A stretch of 64,000 nucleotides of DNA, taken from contig JABWBQ010000001.1 in assembly GCA_013360395.1 (NCBI GenBank), positions 1 to 64,000 on the forward strand, written 5' to 3'. The notes under the pieces are model-generated. The model saw only the letters and a list, made by a program, of their open reading frames with translations. It ran no database searches and was not told the DNA's origin. Positions 26,947 through 35,653 of the stretch are shown piece after piece. Made by a program: the position numbers and the translations under genes. The stretch is from Flavobacteriales bacterium. Its GTDB lineage: Bacteria; Bacteroidota; Bacteroidia; Flavobacteriales_F; PHOS-HE28. How positions within the stretch are numbered: position 1 is the stretch's first letter; every line of letters starts with the position of its first letter.

Positions 26947-28101
26947 ATGGAAAAGAGGATCGATCCGAACGCCTTCGAGGATGAGTACGCTGACTTCATT
27001 GATCGTGCGGTGCGATACGCGGACGGAAAACCATTTACAGGCTTCGACCATCCCTTGGTATCTCCTTCAGAGAGCTACAAGAAAGAGGTCCATTCGGTCG
27101 CTCGGGGAAAACTGCTGATCCAATTCTGGAAGCCAACCGACATCGGCACCGGTCGCATCCATCGGGAGGTGCTTTCAGCGCTCAAGACCCAGGTCCGGCA
27201 TAGGGGTCTGCATGTCGTCAACAACCTGTTGGATTGGCGCCTGAAGGATGATTTCGCGAAAGGCGCTAACACTAAAGCAATGGAGCAGGTTTTGTTCGAA
27301 CTATTCAAGAGCAAGGCGAGTGACCAAGACCTGTTTGAGAAATTGCAGGTCATGGGTCATCAATATCAGTTCATCGCATACCTCTTCTTCTTAAAGGACA
27401 AGCAACGCTATCTTCCCATAAGTCAGCAGGGATTCGATCGGGCATTCGACTTCCTCGGTGTGGAGGACTTCAAGACTTCCGGCAACACATCGTGGTCCAA
27501 CTACACGACGTTCATCGACCTAATTAAACAGGTACAAGCTCTGTTGATGACCAAGCTCAGCAAGCCCGTCGACCTCCTCGATGCCCATTCGTTCACATGG
27601 ACCATCGGACACACCTTTCCGAAATGGGCTGGTGAAAGTAATGAGGACGAAGAAGAAAAGGAACAAGAAGGTGCGAATCCGACTGCGGCCTCTATGGGTG
27701 CGGATGCACCTTCGTCTGCCGCACCAATAGCCATCCAACCTGAGTTCGAAGCCGCCCTTTACCCAGAAGGGAGAGAGCGCTTCATCGAACACAGAAAAGC
27801 GGAACACATCCGCAACCCTGAACTTGTACGAGCGGCGAAAGAACAGTTCTTAGCCCGAGACCCCAACATGTGCTGCGAGGTTTGCGGCTACTCCTTCTTC
27901 CTGACTTTCGGAGCGGCTGGAGCCGGGTACATCGAAGCGCACCACACGGTTCCGGTCCACACCATGCAGCCCGGGCATAAGAGCCGCGTGGAAGACCTTG
28001 CCATGGTCTGCTCCAATTGCCATGTCATGCTTCACCGGATAGATCCTTTGCCAACGATAGAAGAACTCAGGCAGCGATTGCTCGACCAACGGCAGGAGTA
28101 A
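26947..28101 (+). CDS. HNH endonuclease with a large N-terminal domain
   Basis: A 384-residue protein with a C-terminal HNH/McrA-type nuclease: Cys310-x2-Cys313, His332-His333 in EAHHTVPVH, then Cys355-x2-Cys358-His359 and a final His363. The zinc-knuckle cysteines and HNH histidines are all present. Residues 1-220 are helical and unassigned, and a Glu/Asp-rich then Ala/Ser-rich linker (232-262) joins the halves. ATG 26947 was chosen over GTG 26914 because the upstream stretch holds a TACTTTC-like box. The gene is more A/T-rich than its flanks, suggesting transfer. A modification-dependent restriction role is plausible but not shown. Confidence 0.75.
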   Translation: MEKRIDPNAFEDEYADFIDRAVRYADGKPFTGFDHPLVSPSESYKKEVHSVARGKLLIQFWKPTDIGTGRIHREVLSALKTQVRHRGLHVVNNLLDWRLKDDFAKGANTKAMEQVLFELFKSKASDQDLFEKLQVMGHQYQFIAYLFFLKDKQRYLPISQQGFDRAFDFLGVEDFKTSGNTSWSNYTTFIDLIKQVQALLMTKLSKPVDLLDAHSFTWTIGHTFPKWAGESNEDEEEKEQEGANPTAASMGADAPSSAAPIAIQPEFEAALYPEGRERFIEHRKAEHIRNPELVRAAKEQFLARDPNMCCEVCGYSFFLTFGAAGAGYIEAHHTVPVHTMQPGHKSRVEDLAMVCSNCHVMLHRIDPLPTIEELRQRLLDQRQE

Positions 28102-28413
28102 CCGACTTGACGGGATTTATACTCCGCGTGAGGGGCCGAAGCGGCAGCCTGGCGCGGGCAGGGCCTTGCGGATGCGTGCAGCGAGGAGGCGACCGAAGGA
28201 AGCCACCGCAGCGCCGCAGCCGCTGGCCCTGACAAGTCCGGCTACAGCGCAGGACCCGACGGTGTGCTCCCGAGCGGAGGCGCTGCGAAGTGAAGGGCGC
28301 ATACCGGCACGCCCGAACACATATCACGCTCACGGACAATTGAAGTTCACGTCCGATCTTCGCACCACAGCCCATCAGCGGATCCGCTCATCGGCTGATC
28401 AGCTGACCCTATC
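28102..28413. other. 312-bp gene-free spacer
   Basis: No protein-like frame here. The spacer contains a 12-bp perfect palindrome, AGCGGATCCGCT, at 28377-28388, followed by overlapping short palindromes up to the carboxylase start. It separates the low-GC HNH gene from a GC-rich core-type gene and may mark the edge of an insertion. Confidence 0.4.
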
Positions 28414-30054
28414 ATGGCCGAGAAACAAGACATCGATTTCAACAAGAACGAAGACTTCAACAAACTGAAGCTGGGTGACCTCAACACCCGCCTCAGGAAG
28501 ATCCACCTCGGCGGCGGCGAGAAACGCATCGCCGACCACAAGGCCAAGGGCAAATTGACGGCCCGCGAGCGCATCGACGCGCTGCTGGACCCCAAGAGCC
28601 CGCGCATCGAGATCGGTGCCTTCGCCGCCGACGGCATGTACAAGGAACATGGCGGCTGCCCCAGCGCGGGCGTGGTGGTGGTGATCGGCTACGTGAGCAA
28701 GCGCCAGTGCATCGTGGTGGCCAACGACGCCACGGTGAAGGCCGGTGCGTGGTTCCCCATGACGGGCAAGAAGAACCTGCGCGCGCAGGAGATCGCCATG
28801 GAGAACCGCCTGCCCATCATCTACCTGGTGGACAGCGCCGGCGTGTACCTGCCCATGCAGGACGAGATCTTCCCCGACAAGGAGCACTTCGGAAGGATCT
28901 TCCGCAACAACGCCGTGATGAGCTCCATGGGCATCACGCAGATCGCCGCGGTGATGGGCAGCTGCGTGGCCGGTGGCGCCTACCTGCCCATCATGAGCGA
29001 TGAGGCCCTGATCGTGGAGAAGACCGGCAGCATCTTCCTCGCCGGCAGCTACCTGGTGAAAGCCGCCATCGGCGAGGACATCGACAACGAGACCCTCGGC
29101 GGCGCCACCACACACAGCGAGATCAGCGGTGTTACCGACTACAAGTGCAAGGACGATGCGGACTGCATCCAGAAGATCCGCGCGCTGATGGACAAACTGG
29201 GCAAACCCAAGGATGCGGGCTTCAGCCGCGAGAAGCCCGCCCCGCCCAAGAGCGAGCCGAAGGACCTCTACGGCATCATCCCCATCGAGCGCGCCAAGCC
29301 GTACGACATGCGCGAGGTGATCGCGCGGCTGGTGGACGGCAGCGAGTGGACCGAATACAAGGAGGGCTACGGCCAGAGCATCCTCACCTGCTACGCGCGC
29401 ATCGACGGCTGGGCCGTGGGCATCGTGGCCAACCAGCGCAAGGTGGTGAAGAGCAAGAAGGGCGAGATGCAGTTCGGCGGCGTGATCTACAGCGACAGCG
29501 CCGACAAGGCCACACGCTTCATCGCCAACTGCAACCAGAAGAACATCCCGCTGGTCTTTTTGCAGGACGTCACCGGCTTCATGGTGGGCAGCCGCAGCGA
29601 GCACGGCGGCATCATCAAGGACGGCGCGAAAATGGTGAACGCCGTGAGCAACAGCGTGGTGCCCAAGTTCACCGTGGTGGTGGGCAACAGTTACGGCGCC
29701 GGCAACTACGCCATGTGCGGCAAGGCCTACGACCCGCGCCTGATCGTGGGCTGGCCAAGCGCCAACGTGGCCGTGATGGGCGGCGACCAGGCCGCCAAGG
29801 TGCTGCTGCAGATCGAAGTGGCCGCGCTGAAAGGCCGGGGAGAAGAGATCACCAAGGAGCGCGAAGAAGAGATCCTCGGCAAGATCCGCGCGAAGTACGA
29901 GGAGAGTACCAGCCCGTACTACGCGGCGGCCCGGCTGTGGCTGGATGCGATCATTGACCCGCTGGAGACAAGGACCTGGATCTCCATGGGGATCGAGGCG
30001 GCGAACCAGGCCCCGGCGACGCGGGAGTTCAACATGGGGGTGTTGCAGACGTAG
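28414..30054 (+). CDS. Acyl-CoA carboxylase carboxyltransferase (beta) subunit
   Basis: A 546-residue biotin-dependent carboxyltransferase subunit, with both crotonase-fold halves complete. It shows GGGEKRIADHKAKGKLTARERI, the first-half oxyanion region GSCVAGGAYLP near 190, the second-half VTGFMVGSRSEHGGIIKDGA, and GNSYGAGNYAMCGKAYDP. This is the methylcrotonyl-CoA/propionyl-CoA carboxylase beta family, closest in feel to the methylcrotonyl (MccB) type. The biotin carboxylase partner is not adjacent. It looks like core chromosome sitting between two accessory insertions. Confidence 0.9.
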   Translation: MAEKQDIDFNKNEDFNKLKLGDLNTRLRKIHLGGGEKRIADHKAKGKLTARERIDALLDPKSPRIEIGAFAADGMYKEHGGCPSAGVVVVIGYVSKRQCIVVANDATVKAGAWFPMTGKKNLRAQEIAMENRLPIIYLVDSAGVYLPMQDEIFPDKEHFGRIFRNNAVMSSMGITQIAAVMGSCVAGGAYLPIMSDEALIVEKTGSIFLAGSYLVKAAIGEDIDNETLGGATTHSEISGVTDYKCKDDADCIQKIRALMDKLGKPKDAGFSREKPAPPKSEPKDLYGIIPIERAKPYDMREVIARLVDGSEWTEYKEGYGQSILTCYARIDGWAVGIVANQRKVVKSKKGEMQFGGVIYSDSADKATRFIANCNQKNIPLVFLQDVTGFMVGSRSEHGGIIKDGAKMVNAVSNSVVPKFTVVVGNSYGAGNYAMCGKAYDPRLIVGWPSANVAVMGGDQAAKVLLQIEVAALKGRGEEITKEREEEILGKIRAKYEESTSPYYAAARLWLDAIIDPLETRTWISMGIEAANQAPATREFNMGVLQT

Positions 30055-30179
30055 GTCATTAGGTCGTTACTGCGCCAAATGCGCGCCGTCGGGCCATTCG
30101 CTCGTAGTCCTCGTCGGCTTCGTTCCTCAGCCGCCTGTGGGCTACCCGCTGCGATTGCTCACGCGAAAGATCGCAATAC

Positions 30180-31472
30180 TCAGAGGTTCGTCATTGGCAC
30201 GGTAGCATTAGTCCATACCCTCCGTGCAACCGAATAGGACAGAGTTTGCTGCGCAGTGGCCACACAACGATTCGCTGGATCTGGAATCCAATAAACCGTG
30301 TTCATCCCTGTTGTATTGAAATTCTCCAAAACCGCCAAGATGTAACCGTCATTGTAGACAAGAGCCTGTTGCCATTCAAGAGCAGTCAAAATCGGAGAAC
30401 AAAGACCCAATGAGCTTTTCACCTCGACGAAAATCGTCCGAAGACCCTTTTGAGCGATGATGTCATAGCCCCGTCCAAACCTGCTTACCACATTGGCATT
30501 CCATCCTGCCGCATCCAAAGCAGACTTTACATACTGCTCCGCATCCCAGCCAGTGTTGACCGCGGGCGGTGGAACTGAAGTCGGCATCAACAACTCTTCC
30601 GTGCTCAATTCTCGAAGGGCACGAGTGCGAGGCTGGGGAGCTAGAACATGAGGGCCACTGCGCGGCACTGCCACCGGGGCATTACGAGCAATCCCGAGAA
30701 CTACCGCATTCCGTTCGTTGTCCACGCTATCATCGAAGTAAGCATCGAACTCTAAATCAGATAGATTGAAATCCGCCATGAACTCTGCTCTACCCACTTG
30801 ATCCCTCGCGCCAGTTACAAGCCCCGGATATGCGTCATGGTATATCGCAACGGCGAATGCCCAGAATGGAATTCTCACGCCATCAGGTGCCACATACTGC
30901 TGGAAGTTGGTCAGGTTCTGTAGGTCCACGACTGCAAGCCCTAACTGGTCTTGACCAATCTGCAGCCACTTTGGATGTTCTTCATTGCGATACTCTGCAC
31001 CTGAACCAAGGGCGCATTTCGCACCGCTCAAGGTGCCAGCCGTAGTCGGCCGCAAGTGACGACAGGCCAATCGTGATTGGCTGAGAAACGTAGGACTTTC
31101 GAGGTCTGATTTAGGAGCATAGCATCCAATTCCTTTTTGAAGGTGAAAGTGATTGCGCCAAGTATTCGTGGGGTAACTGTTTCCAGGCTTGGTTAGCCCG
31201 GTTCGTGCCAAGTAACGGCCTTCAAAGGGCATCAGAACACAATCATTCGCAGCTCGCGATGCCTTGGAGTATAGTTCATCAAGCATAGACTCCAAGACTT
31301 CAGACGGAAAGTAGGTGCCCGAAAAAATGCTCGACAACCGGTTCTGGTTGAACTTCATTCCAAAGTAAAGGAGGGTGAAGCGGCCCTTGAACTTCTGCCC
31401 CACATCGCTCTTGTGTCCGCGAAGCTGAACCAAGCTTTCGTCGAATAGTGCTGGATTACAGACGTCAATCAT
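30180..31472 (-). CDS. Putative type II restriction endonuclease, PD-(D/E)XK fold
   Basis: A 430-residue protein ending in a PD-(D/E)XK nuclease: Asp337 in RGYDIIA and Glu350-x-Lys352 in FVEVKSS, preceded by the helix DAEQYVKSALDAAGW. This C-terminal module looks like the NO VEIN/DUF3883-type nuclease domain. The N-terminal ~300 residues are unassigned and are the likely DNA-recognition part. ATG 31472 overlaps the stop of the cytosine methyltransferase gene by 8 bp. Order and overlap (m6A methyltransferase, m5C methyltransferase, this gene) mark it as the cognate nuclease. It is A/T-rich compared with core genes. The recognition sequence cannot be read. Confidence 0.7.
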   Translation of the reverse strand: MIDVCNPALFDESLVQLRGHKSDVGQKFKGRFTLLYFGMKFNQNRLSSIFSGTYFPSEVLESMLDELYSKASRAANDCVLMPFEGRYLARTGLTKPGNSYPTNTWRNHFHLQKGIGCYAPKSDLESPTFLSQSRLACRHLRPTTAGTLSGAKCALGSGAEYRNEEHPKWLQIGQDQLGLAVVDLQNLTNFQQYVAPDGVRIPFWAFAVAIYHDAYPGLVTGARDQVGRAEFMADFNLSDLEFDAYFDDSVDNERNAVVLGIARNAPVAVPRSGPHVLAPQPRTRALRELSTEELLMPTSVPPPAVNTGWDAEQYVKSALDAAGWNANVVSRFGRGYDIIAQKGLRTIFVEVKSSLGLCSPILTALEWQQALVYNDGYILAVLENFNTTGMNTVYWIPDPANRCVATAQQTLSYSVARRVWTNATVPMTNL

Positions 31473-32688
31473 TCTCAACCAGTTCTTGTTGGCGAAGAAG
31501 AGCTAGATAGTCCGCAGGCGAAATCAGACCTCGCATGAGCCTCTGGTAGTTCGTCAGAGGTTCTGAACAGTAGCCGAGCCCGGACCCATCTTGGCCTTGA
31601 CTCAATGCTGGAAGATCGGACAACGCTTCCTTAACCGAAATCGCATTCGGCAATGACAACGGGATGTCGTCGCGCTTAAGCAGTTCAGTTCCTTTTCCCG
31701 GTGATTCAAGCGTCCCCCAGCGTTTCGGCGTGCTGAGTAATATCAAACGCGTTCTTCGTTGTGGTATGCCATACTCTTCGGACCTCAACAGCCACTTCGT
31801 AAGTGATCGTCCAGGAGTTACAAGTCTGCGATGAATGTGTTGGAACACTGCCCCACCCTCCATGTTGAGAAGCCCAGGGACATTCTCGAAGACAAAGCCA
31901 TCTGGCTTCACCGCACTGACAAATGCTCTATACTCATTGAACAAGTGGTTCCTTTCATCATCCTGAGTCCGCCGATTACCCGCTGTGGAAAAACCCTGGC
32001 ATGGTGGCCCTCCGAGTACGAACAAGGGCTCATCCGCCTTTCGTGAATCCTTTACAGCTTCCACCAATCGCTTGAACACAGACTTGTCTCGTATGTCGCC
32101 CACGATTGTATTGGAATGGATATTCGAAGCATAGGTCTTAAGGAAGCTGGGATCTATGTCGTTTGCGACAATGGGAGTCCAGCCCGCCCATTTGAACCCT
32201 AGTGCAAATCCACCGGCACCACTGAAAAGATCCACATACGCTCCTGTATGGGGCAACTGACCAGCAATCTGATATGCCAGCAACGGAGGGACCGCATTAC
32301 CAATCTGCTTTTGAATCGAACCATGGTTCCCGTGAAAGACAAAGCTGTCTGGAAATGACTGCAAGCGAGCCGCCTCTCTTTCGGATAGCACCCGATGTTG
32401 ACCGCCTTCAAAGTCATAGTGCAGATGGCAACCGTTACCCGGACGATTGAAGTATGTGTTGATGGTGTATGCGGGGAAGTCCGGATGCAGTCTCCCATAG
32501 TACGTCGATCTACTGCCGGATCCTGCAGCGTAGCTCGCTCGAATCGATTCGAGGCGTTTGGAAGGAATATGATGTGGAACGTTCTTCCAATTGCCTCCTG
32601 GTGGCACACTAACACCAATGGCCATGTCCAACTCACTCAGCTTTGCAGAGTAGTGGTTCGGAATCAGAAGACGCGGTCGCTGTGCCAT
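31465..32688 (-). CDS. Circularly permuted C5-cytosine DNA methyltransferase
   Basis: A 407-residue C5-cytosine methyltransferase with motifs in a permuted order. An N-terminal block holds what is normally the C-terminal end: a target-recognition-like part, then motif IX-like RVLSEREAARLQSFP (99-113) and motif X-like QKQIGNAVPPLLAYQI (126-141). Only then comes motif I DLFSGAGG (153-160), motif IV GGPPCQGFS with catalytic Cys230, motif VI FENVPGLL (268-274) and motif VIII PQRRTR. All catalytic motifs are intact. M.BssHII is a known permuted example. ATG 32688 is 17 bp after the m6A methyltransferase stop. Together the two methyltransferases suggest an asymmetric target, each protecting one strand. 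Confidence 0.9.
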   Translation of the reverse strand: MAQRPRLLIPNHYSAKLSELDMAIGVSVPPGGNWKNVPHHIPSKRLESIRASYAAGSGSRSTYYGRLHPDFPAYTINTYFNRPGNGCHLHYDFEGGQHRVLSEREAARLQSFPDSFVFHGNHGSIQKQIGNAVPPLLAYQIAGQLPHTGAYVDLFSGAGGFALGFKWAGWTPIVANDIDPSFLKTYASNIHSNTIVGDIRDKSVFKRLVEAVKDSRKADEPLFVLGGPPCQGFSTAGNRRTQDDERNHLFNEYRAFVSAVKPDGFVFENVPGLLNMEGGAVFQHIHRRLVTPGRSLTKWLLRSEEYGIPQRRTRLILLSTPKRWGTLESPGKGTELLKRDDIPLSLPNAISVKEALSDLPALSQGQDGSGLGYCSEPLTNYQRLMRGLISPADYLALLRQQELVEND

Positions 32689-32705
32689 TCGTACAGTCAG
32701 GGGCT

Positions 32706-34331
32706 TTACTTGGCCCTCTGAAGCTTGCAAAGTACGGCAGCTTTGTAGTCACTCGAAACGCCAGTGAAAGTGTCAGCTATCCCCCTGTACTTCTTTACCG
32801 AAAGTCCATAGGCCTTCGCTAGCAGGACATCAAGGTCTACTTCAGCCGTCGCATCCCCGTTTAGAAGACGATCGACGATGGCCACAGTGCGCTTCACGAA
32901 ACCCTGATCATTCAAGTCTGGAACACAAACGGAACGCACCGTCCCCAAAGAAACATGGCCGGTGCCGAGTTTATTCCGAAGCTGGAACTCGAAAACCATA
33001 GAACTGATAACGCCCAGCAGGGACTTTGTTTTTTGTACATCCCCGTCAGTGTAGTAGGCGACCTGAAGCGAGTTGCCCGTTACAACCCCAGATGGTATCA
33101 GGGAGGCAATGACCCGGCGGACTTGAGAACGGCGTGACACATCCCTCCATGCAACTCTTGCATAACGATGTGATTCAGGGATCGTGAGCGACCCCGGGAC
33201 AATGAACTGCCCTGACTCTGTGTGCCGAAATCGTTCGACATGCCTGCCCTTCATAAAGGGAACGATTCCGCTATCACAAACGAACTTCTTGTATCCGGTT
33301 TCATCTAACTCACGGCCCATCCAGAGTTTCCCACCACGGGAGACATCAAAGTCCTGAAGAAGCGGAAGACGCCGGAATCCAATGAGTAGATCCGCCTCGG
33401 ATTGATTGAGCTCAATCGGAAGACGATGGTTCAATGCAGCCAAGTCATCCTTCGTAAGAGCAAGTCGCCCAGCAGAGACGATGCTTCTATTGCGATCATG
33501 CCGCACTACCAGAGGTGAAAATCTCTTGCCTGCAGGTCGGGTCAACTGGATGGATACGCATGGCTGGTCAACCGAGTCAAACGGCTTTGCCTCTGCCGGA
33601 TAGTAGTCGATCTGAACCAACTGCGCAGCGTCGAAGAGCCAATGTCTAAGGCGTGCACTTGCTTCGTCCGACAGGATGCTTGACGGAAGTATCACGCCCA
33701 GAACACCGTCTGAGGAACAGACATTGACAGCGAGTTCAAGTCCACAACGGGACAAGTTTGTTCCCCAGCCATAAGTCTTAGTCGATGGCTGCGAATGCGG
33801 AAGCACCATCTTTAAATTGCGATCGTACTCCTTCAGCTGTGCTTCATATTCGACCCGAGCAGACTTTGACATCTGATTCAGTTCTCGTGAATCCGGCTTC
33901 AACGCTTCCCACGGTGGATTGGTGAAGACCAAATCAAAGACCCCACGTTCATCGGTGGCAAGAAACGTGTCGCGTTGATGCACCAACACGACACCCTTAA
34001 GGCCGGCTTTTGACAGAGCGCTACGCACATTGCTCATTGCATCGACCAGCGCAGCACCATCATTATCCCAAAGGTGGAATTCCCATTTTCGGGACCTGAG
34101 CGCTTTGCTCTCACCAATGCTCTCAACTAGCGCAGCCAGCAATCGGCCATCGCCGGCGAACGGGTCAAGTGCTTTGTACGCCCTTTTCTCCGGTAGTCGT
34201 GCTACGAGTTGAACCGCGAGCTCTCGAGCCATCCAGTGAGGAGTGTAGAAACGACCTGCCGCACGGCGCACAAGGCCCTTTTTGTCCAAGACTGGTTTGT
34301 CGAACAGATCCAACGCCTCGAGGTGTAGCAT
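32706..34331 (-). CDS. N6-adenine DNA methyltransferase (type II)
   Basis: A 541-residue amino-methyltransferase. The order is motif X-like RRAAGRFYTPHWMA (22-35), motif I DPFAGDG (56-62) and motif IV NPPW (138-141), the gamma-class order of adenine methyltransferases. The C-terminal half (about 270-500) is a long target-recognition region. ATG 34331 was chosen; TTG 34373 would add 14 residues of non-conserved lead. It heads a three-gene operon with the permuted C5 methyltransferase and the nuclease. NPPW and the length recall the adenine methyltransferases of type IIS systems, but the target is unknown. Confidence 0.85.
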   Translation of the reverse strand: MLHLEALDLFDKPVLDKKGLVRRAAGRFYTPHWMARELAVQLVARLPEKRAYKALDPFAGDGRLLAALVESIGESKALRSRKWEFHLWDNDGAALVDAMSNVRSALSKAGLKGVVLVHQRDTFLATDERGVFDLVFTNPPWEALKPDSRELNQMSKSARVEYEAQLKEYDRNLKMVLPHSQPSTKTYGWGTNLSRCGLELAVNVCSSDGVLGVILPSSILSDEASARLRHWLFDAAQLVQIDYYPAEAKPFDSVDQPCVSIQLTRPAGKRFSPLVVRHDRNRSIVSAGRLALTKDDLAALNHRLPIELNQSEADLLIGFRRLPLLQDFDVSRGGKLWMGRELDETGYKKFVCDSGIVPFMKGRHVERFRHTESGQFIVPGSLTIPESHRYARVAWRDVSRRSQVRRVIASLIPSGVVTGNSLQVAYYTDGDVQKTKSLLGVISSMVFEFQLRNKLGTGHVSLGTVRSVCVPDLNDQGFVKRTVAIVDRLLNGDATAEVDLDVLLAKAYGLSVKKYRGIADTFTGVSSDYKAAVLCKLQRAK

Positions 34332-34697
34332 TTCATGTCCTGACGAAAAAGTCGTCAGTGCTCTTGCGCGCAAGGTATGCCCATGAGAACTTCACTCAAC
34401 TGGTTGTTCATACTTCTCCTAACAACTTGATGGTGATGACTAGATTCACTCATGCACCTCTCACATGCGCGCAACGCTCATGCGCCGGAATCCCTCTGAC
34501 CGGTCAACCCCGCATTTCGCGTGACTCTTTACTCGCACCTCGGTGAGTTACTTACCGGTGCTACTGATCCCCGAAGGGAACTGGGCGGAGTGACAGGTGA
34601 ACCAATTCGCGTGATAGGCTTCAGACCTAAATCCCTTATCGGTACCTGTCCCACCCTCGGACCCGTTGCTCAGATAGAATATGAGTCACCACCCTCA
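34332..34697. other. Spacer between the R-M operon and the RAYT element
   Basis: About 366 bp with no frame I can support, including no recognisable controller-protein gene. It must contain the R-M promoter on the minus strand. It ends at the first REP-like hairpin. Confidence 0.4.
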
Positions 34698-34716
34698 CCC
34701 GCGTTTGCAACGCGGG
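34698..34716. repeat. REP-like hairpin 1 (outer half of a REPIN-like pair)
   Basis: A perfect 8-bp stem, CCCGCGTT/AACGCGGG, around a TGC loop, just beyond the transposase stop codon. It is the reverse complement of hairpin 2 at 34790-34808. Confidence 0.75.
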
Positions 34717-34727
34717 CGCCACCACGG

Positions 34728-35414
34728 TCACACTTGTACTTCAACCCATTGGCTACAGGTCCGGTATGGACCGTCCGAGTTGCAAACCATCCGCGTTGCA
34801 AACGCGGACGAAGGGAAATTGTCCTTGATGTATTTCGCGATGCGCGCCCATTCACCGCCATCGCGGATGATGCGTTCGTAATAATTGCGTTGCCAGATGG
34901 GTGTGCCATGCGGCACTAACCCATCGCGGTACGCCATGCGTGTAACGGCGGATTTGAACGTTTGCATGATGTGGCCCAATGAATTTTTGGGCATGATGGC
35001 GATCGGCGGGCGGCGGGGCGTGTCGGCGTCATTCGATTTCGGTACATCAATGGGATCATCAACCGGGTCGGGGATCCGTAGGGTCGGCGATTTCGCCGAC
35101 CCTACCCCGCCGTCCGACGATGACCCGTGTGGAACCGATGGTCCCGACACCGGATCCGTGATCACCACGATCCCGTGCACATGGTCAGGCATCACCACGA
35201 ACGCATCGCATACCACCATGGGCATGTGTTCCGGTATCGCGTACCAACACCGTTGCACGATGTCGCCCATGGGCGAATTGCGCATGGCGCCATCCGTGAC
35301 CTGTCCGAACAAATGCACGCGTTCATGCGTGCACACCGTCACGTAATACGCGCCGACCTGTCGGTAATCGTATCCGCGCAACCGGATGGATCGACGATGG
35401 AAACGTTCGGACAT
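34728..35414 (-). CDS. REP-associated tyrosine transposase (RAYT, Y1 HUH family)
   Basis: A 228-residue IS200-like transposase that would act on REP hairpins as a single-strand nicking enzyme. The opening RLRGYDYRQVGAYYVTVCTH is typical. The HUH metal site is His78-x-His80 in MPDHVHGIVV, and the catalytic Tyr is Tyr178 in WQRNYYERIIRD. Two oddities stand out. Residues about 103-112 are encoded by a 13-bp perfect palindrome inside a Ser/Gly/Pro-rich insert. Residues 203-208 (SAFATR) are encoded by one of two inverted REP-like hairpins that frame the gene's 3' end, so the C-terminus after about residue 200 looks overwritten by the repeat. Confidence 0.85.
   Translation of the reverse strand: MSERFHRRSIRLRGYDYRQVGAYYVTVCTHERVHLFGQVTDGAMRNSPMGDIVQRCWYAIPEHMPMVVCDAFVVMPDHVHGIVVITDPVSGPSVPHGSSSDGGVGSAKSPTLRIPDPVDDPIDVPKSNDADTPRRPPIAIMPKNSLGHIMQTFKSAVTRMAYRDGLVPHGTPIWQRNYYERIIRDGGEWARIAKYIKDNFPSSAFATRMVCNSDGPYRTCSQWVEVQV
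34790..34808. repeat. REP-like hairpin 2 inside the transposase 3' end
   Basis: An 8-bp stem, TCCGCGTT/AACGCGGA, around a GCA loop. It is inverted relative to hairpin 1 and 73 bp away from it, the geometry of a REPIN. It is translated as part of the transposase. Confidence 0.75.
35078..35105. repeat. Large palindrome inside the transposase gene
   Basis: A perfect 13-bp stem, GTAGGGTCGGCGA and its complement, with a two-base loop. It is in frame in the variable stretch between the HUH and Tyr halves, and its sequence class is unrelated to the CCGCGTT hairpins. Confidence 0.8.
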
Positions 35415-35455
35415 GGTGTACCGAATATCGGCACCGCCCGAATATCATCACGCAT

Positions 35456-35500
35456 TGCGGAGAATACCGTCCATATTCTCCGCAAATTCTGCGGAGAATA
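35456..35500. repeat. Three copies of TGCGGAGAATA around the Fic remnant
   Basis: TGCGGAGAATA occurs at 35456-35466, inverted at 35474-35484 (forming an 11-bp stem with a seven-base loop), and again directly at 35490-35500. The arrangement resembles an operator or a small palindromic mobile unit. Confidence 0.6.
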
Positions 35501-35650
35501 ACGCGCCTCACCTACGGCAACAACGCCAAACTGGCCGAGACCTCGCAGGACACGGCCGCCCGCGACCTCACCGACCTCGTAGCGAAGAAGGTCCTGAAGA
35601 AGGGCAAGGCCGGTGGGCGGAGCACGCATTACGTGCTGGGGTGCTCAGCG
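35486..35650 (+). pseudogene. Remnant of a Fic-family protein C-terminus (winged helix)
   Basis: A frame without a start reads ILRRITRLTYG, KLAETSQDTAARDLTDLV and GGRSTHYVLG. This is the pattern of the C-terminal winged-helix end of Fic/DUF4172 proteins, in which SQDTA(T)RDL and GGRSTxY are characteristic. The Fic catalytic domain with HxFxDGN is absent upstream, where the RAYT element now stands, so the gene was probably destroyed by that insertion. The frame runs without a stop into the converging DUF1801 gene. Confidence 0.5.
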
Positions 35651-35653
35651 CAT

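Noticed and set aside
34374-34727. Possible controller protein or tRNA upstream of the R-M genes
   Set aside because: No helix-turn-helix frame, no SD-led start and no cloverleaf could be traced by eye.
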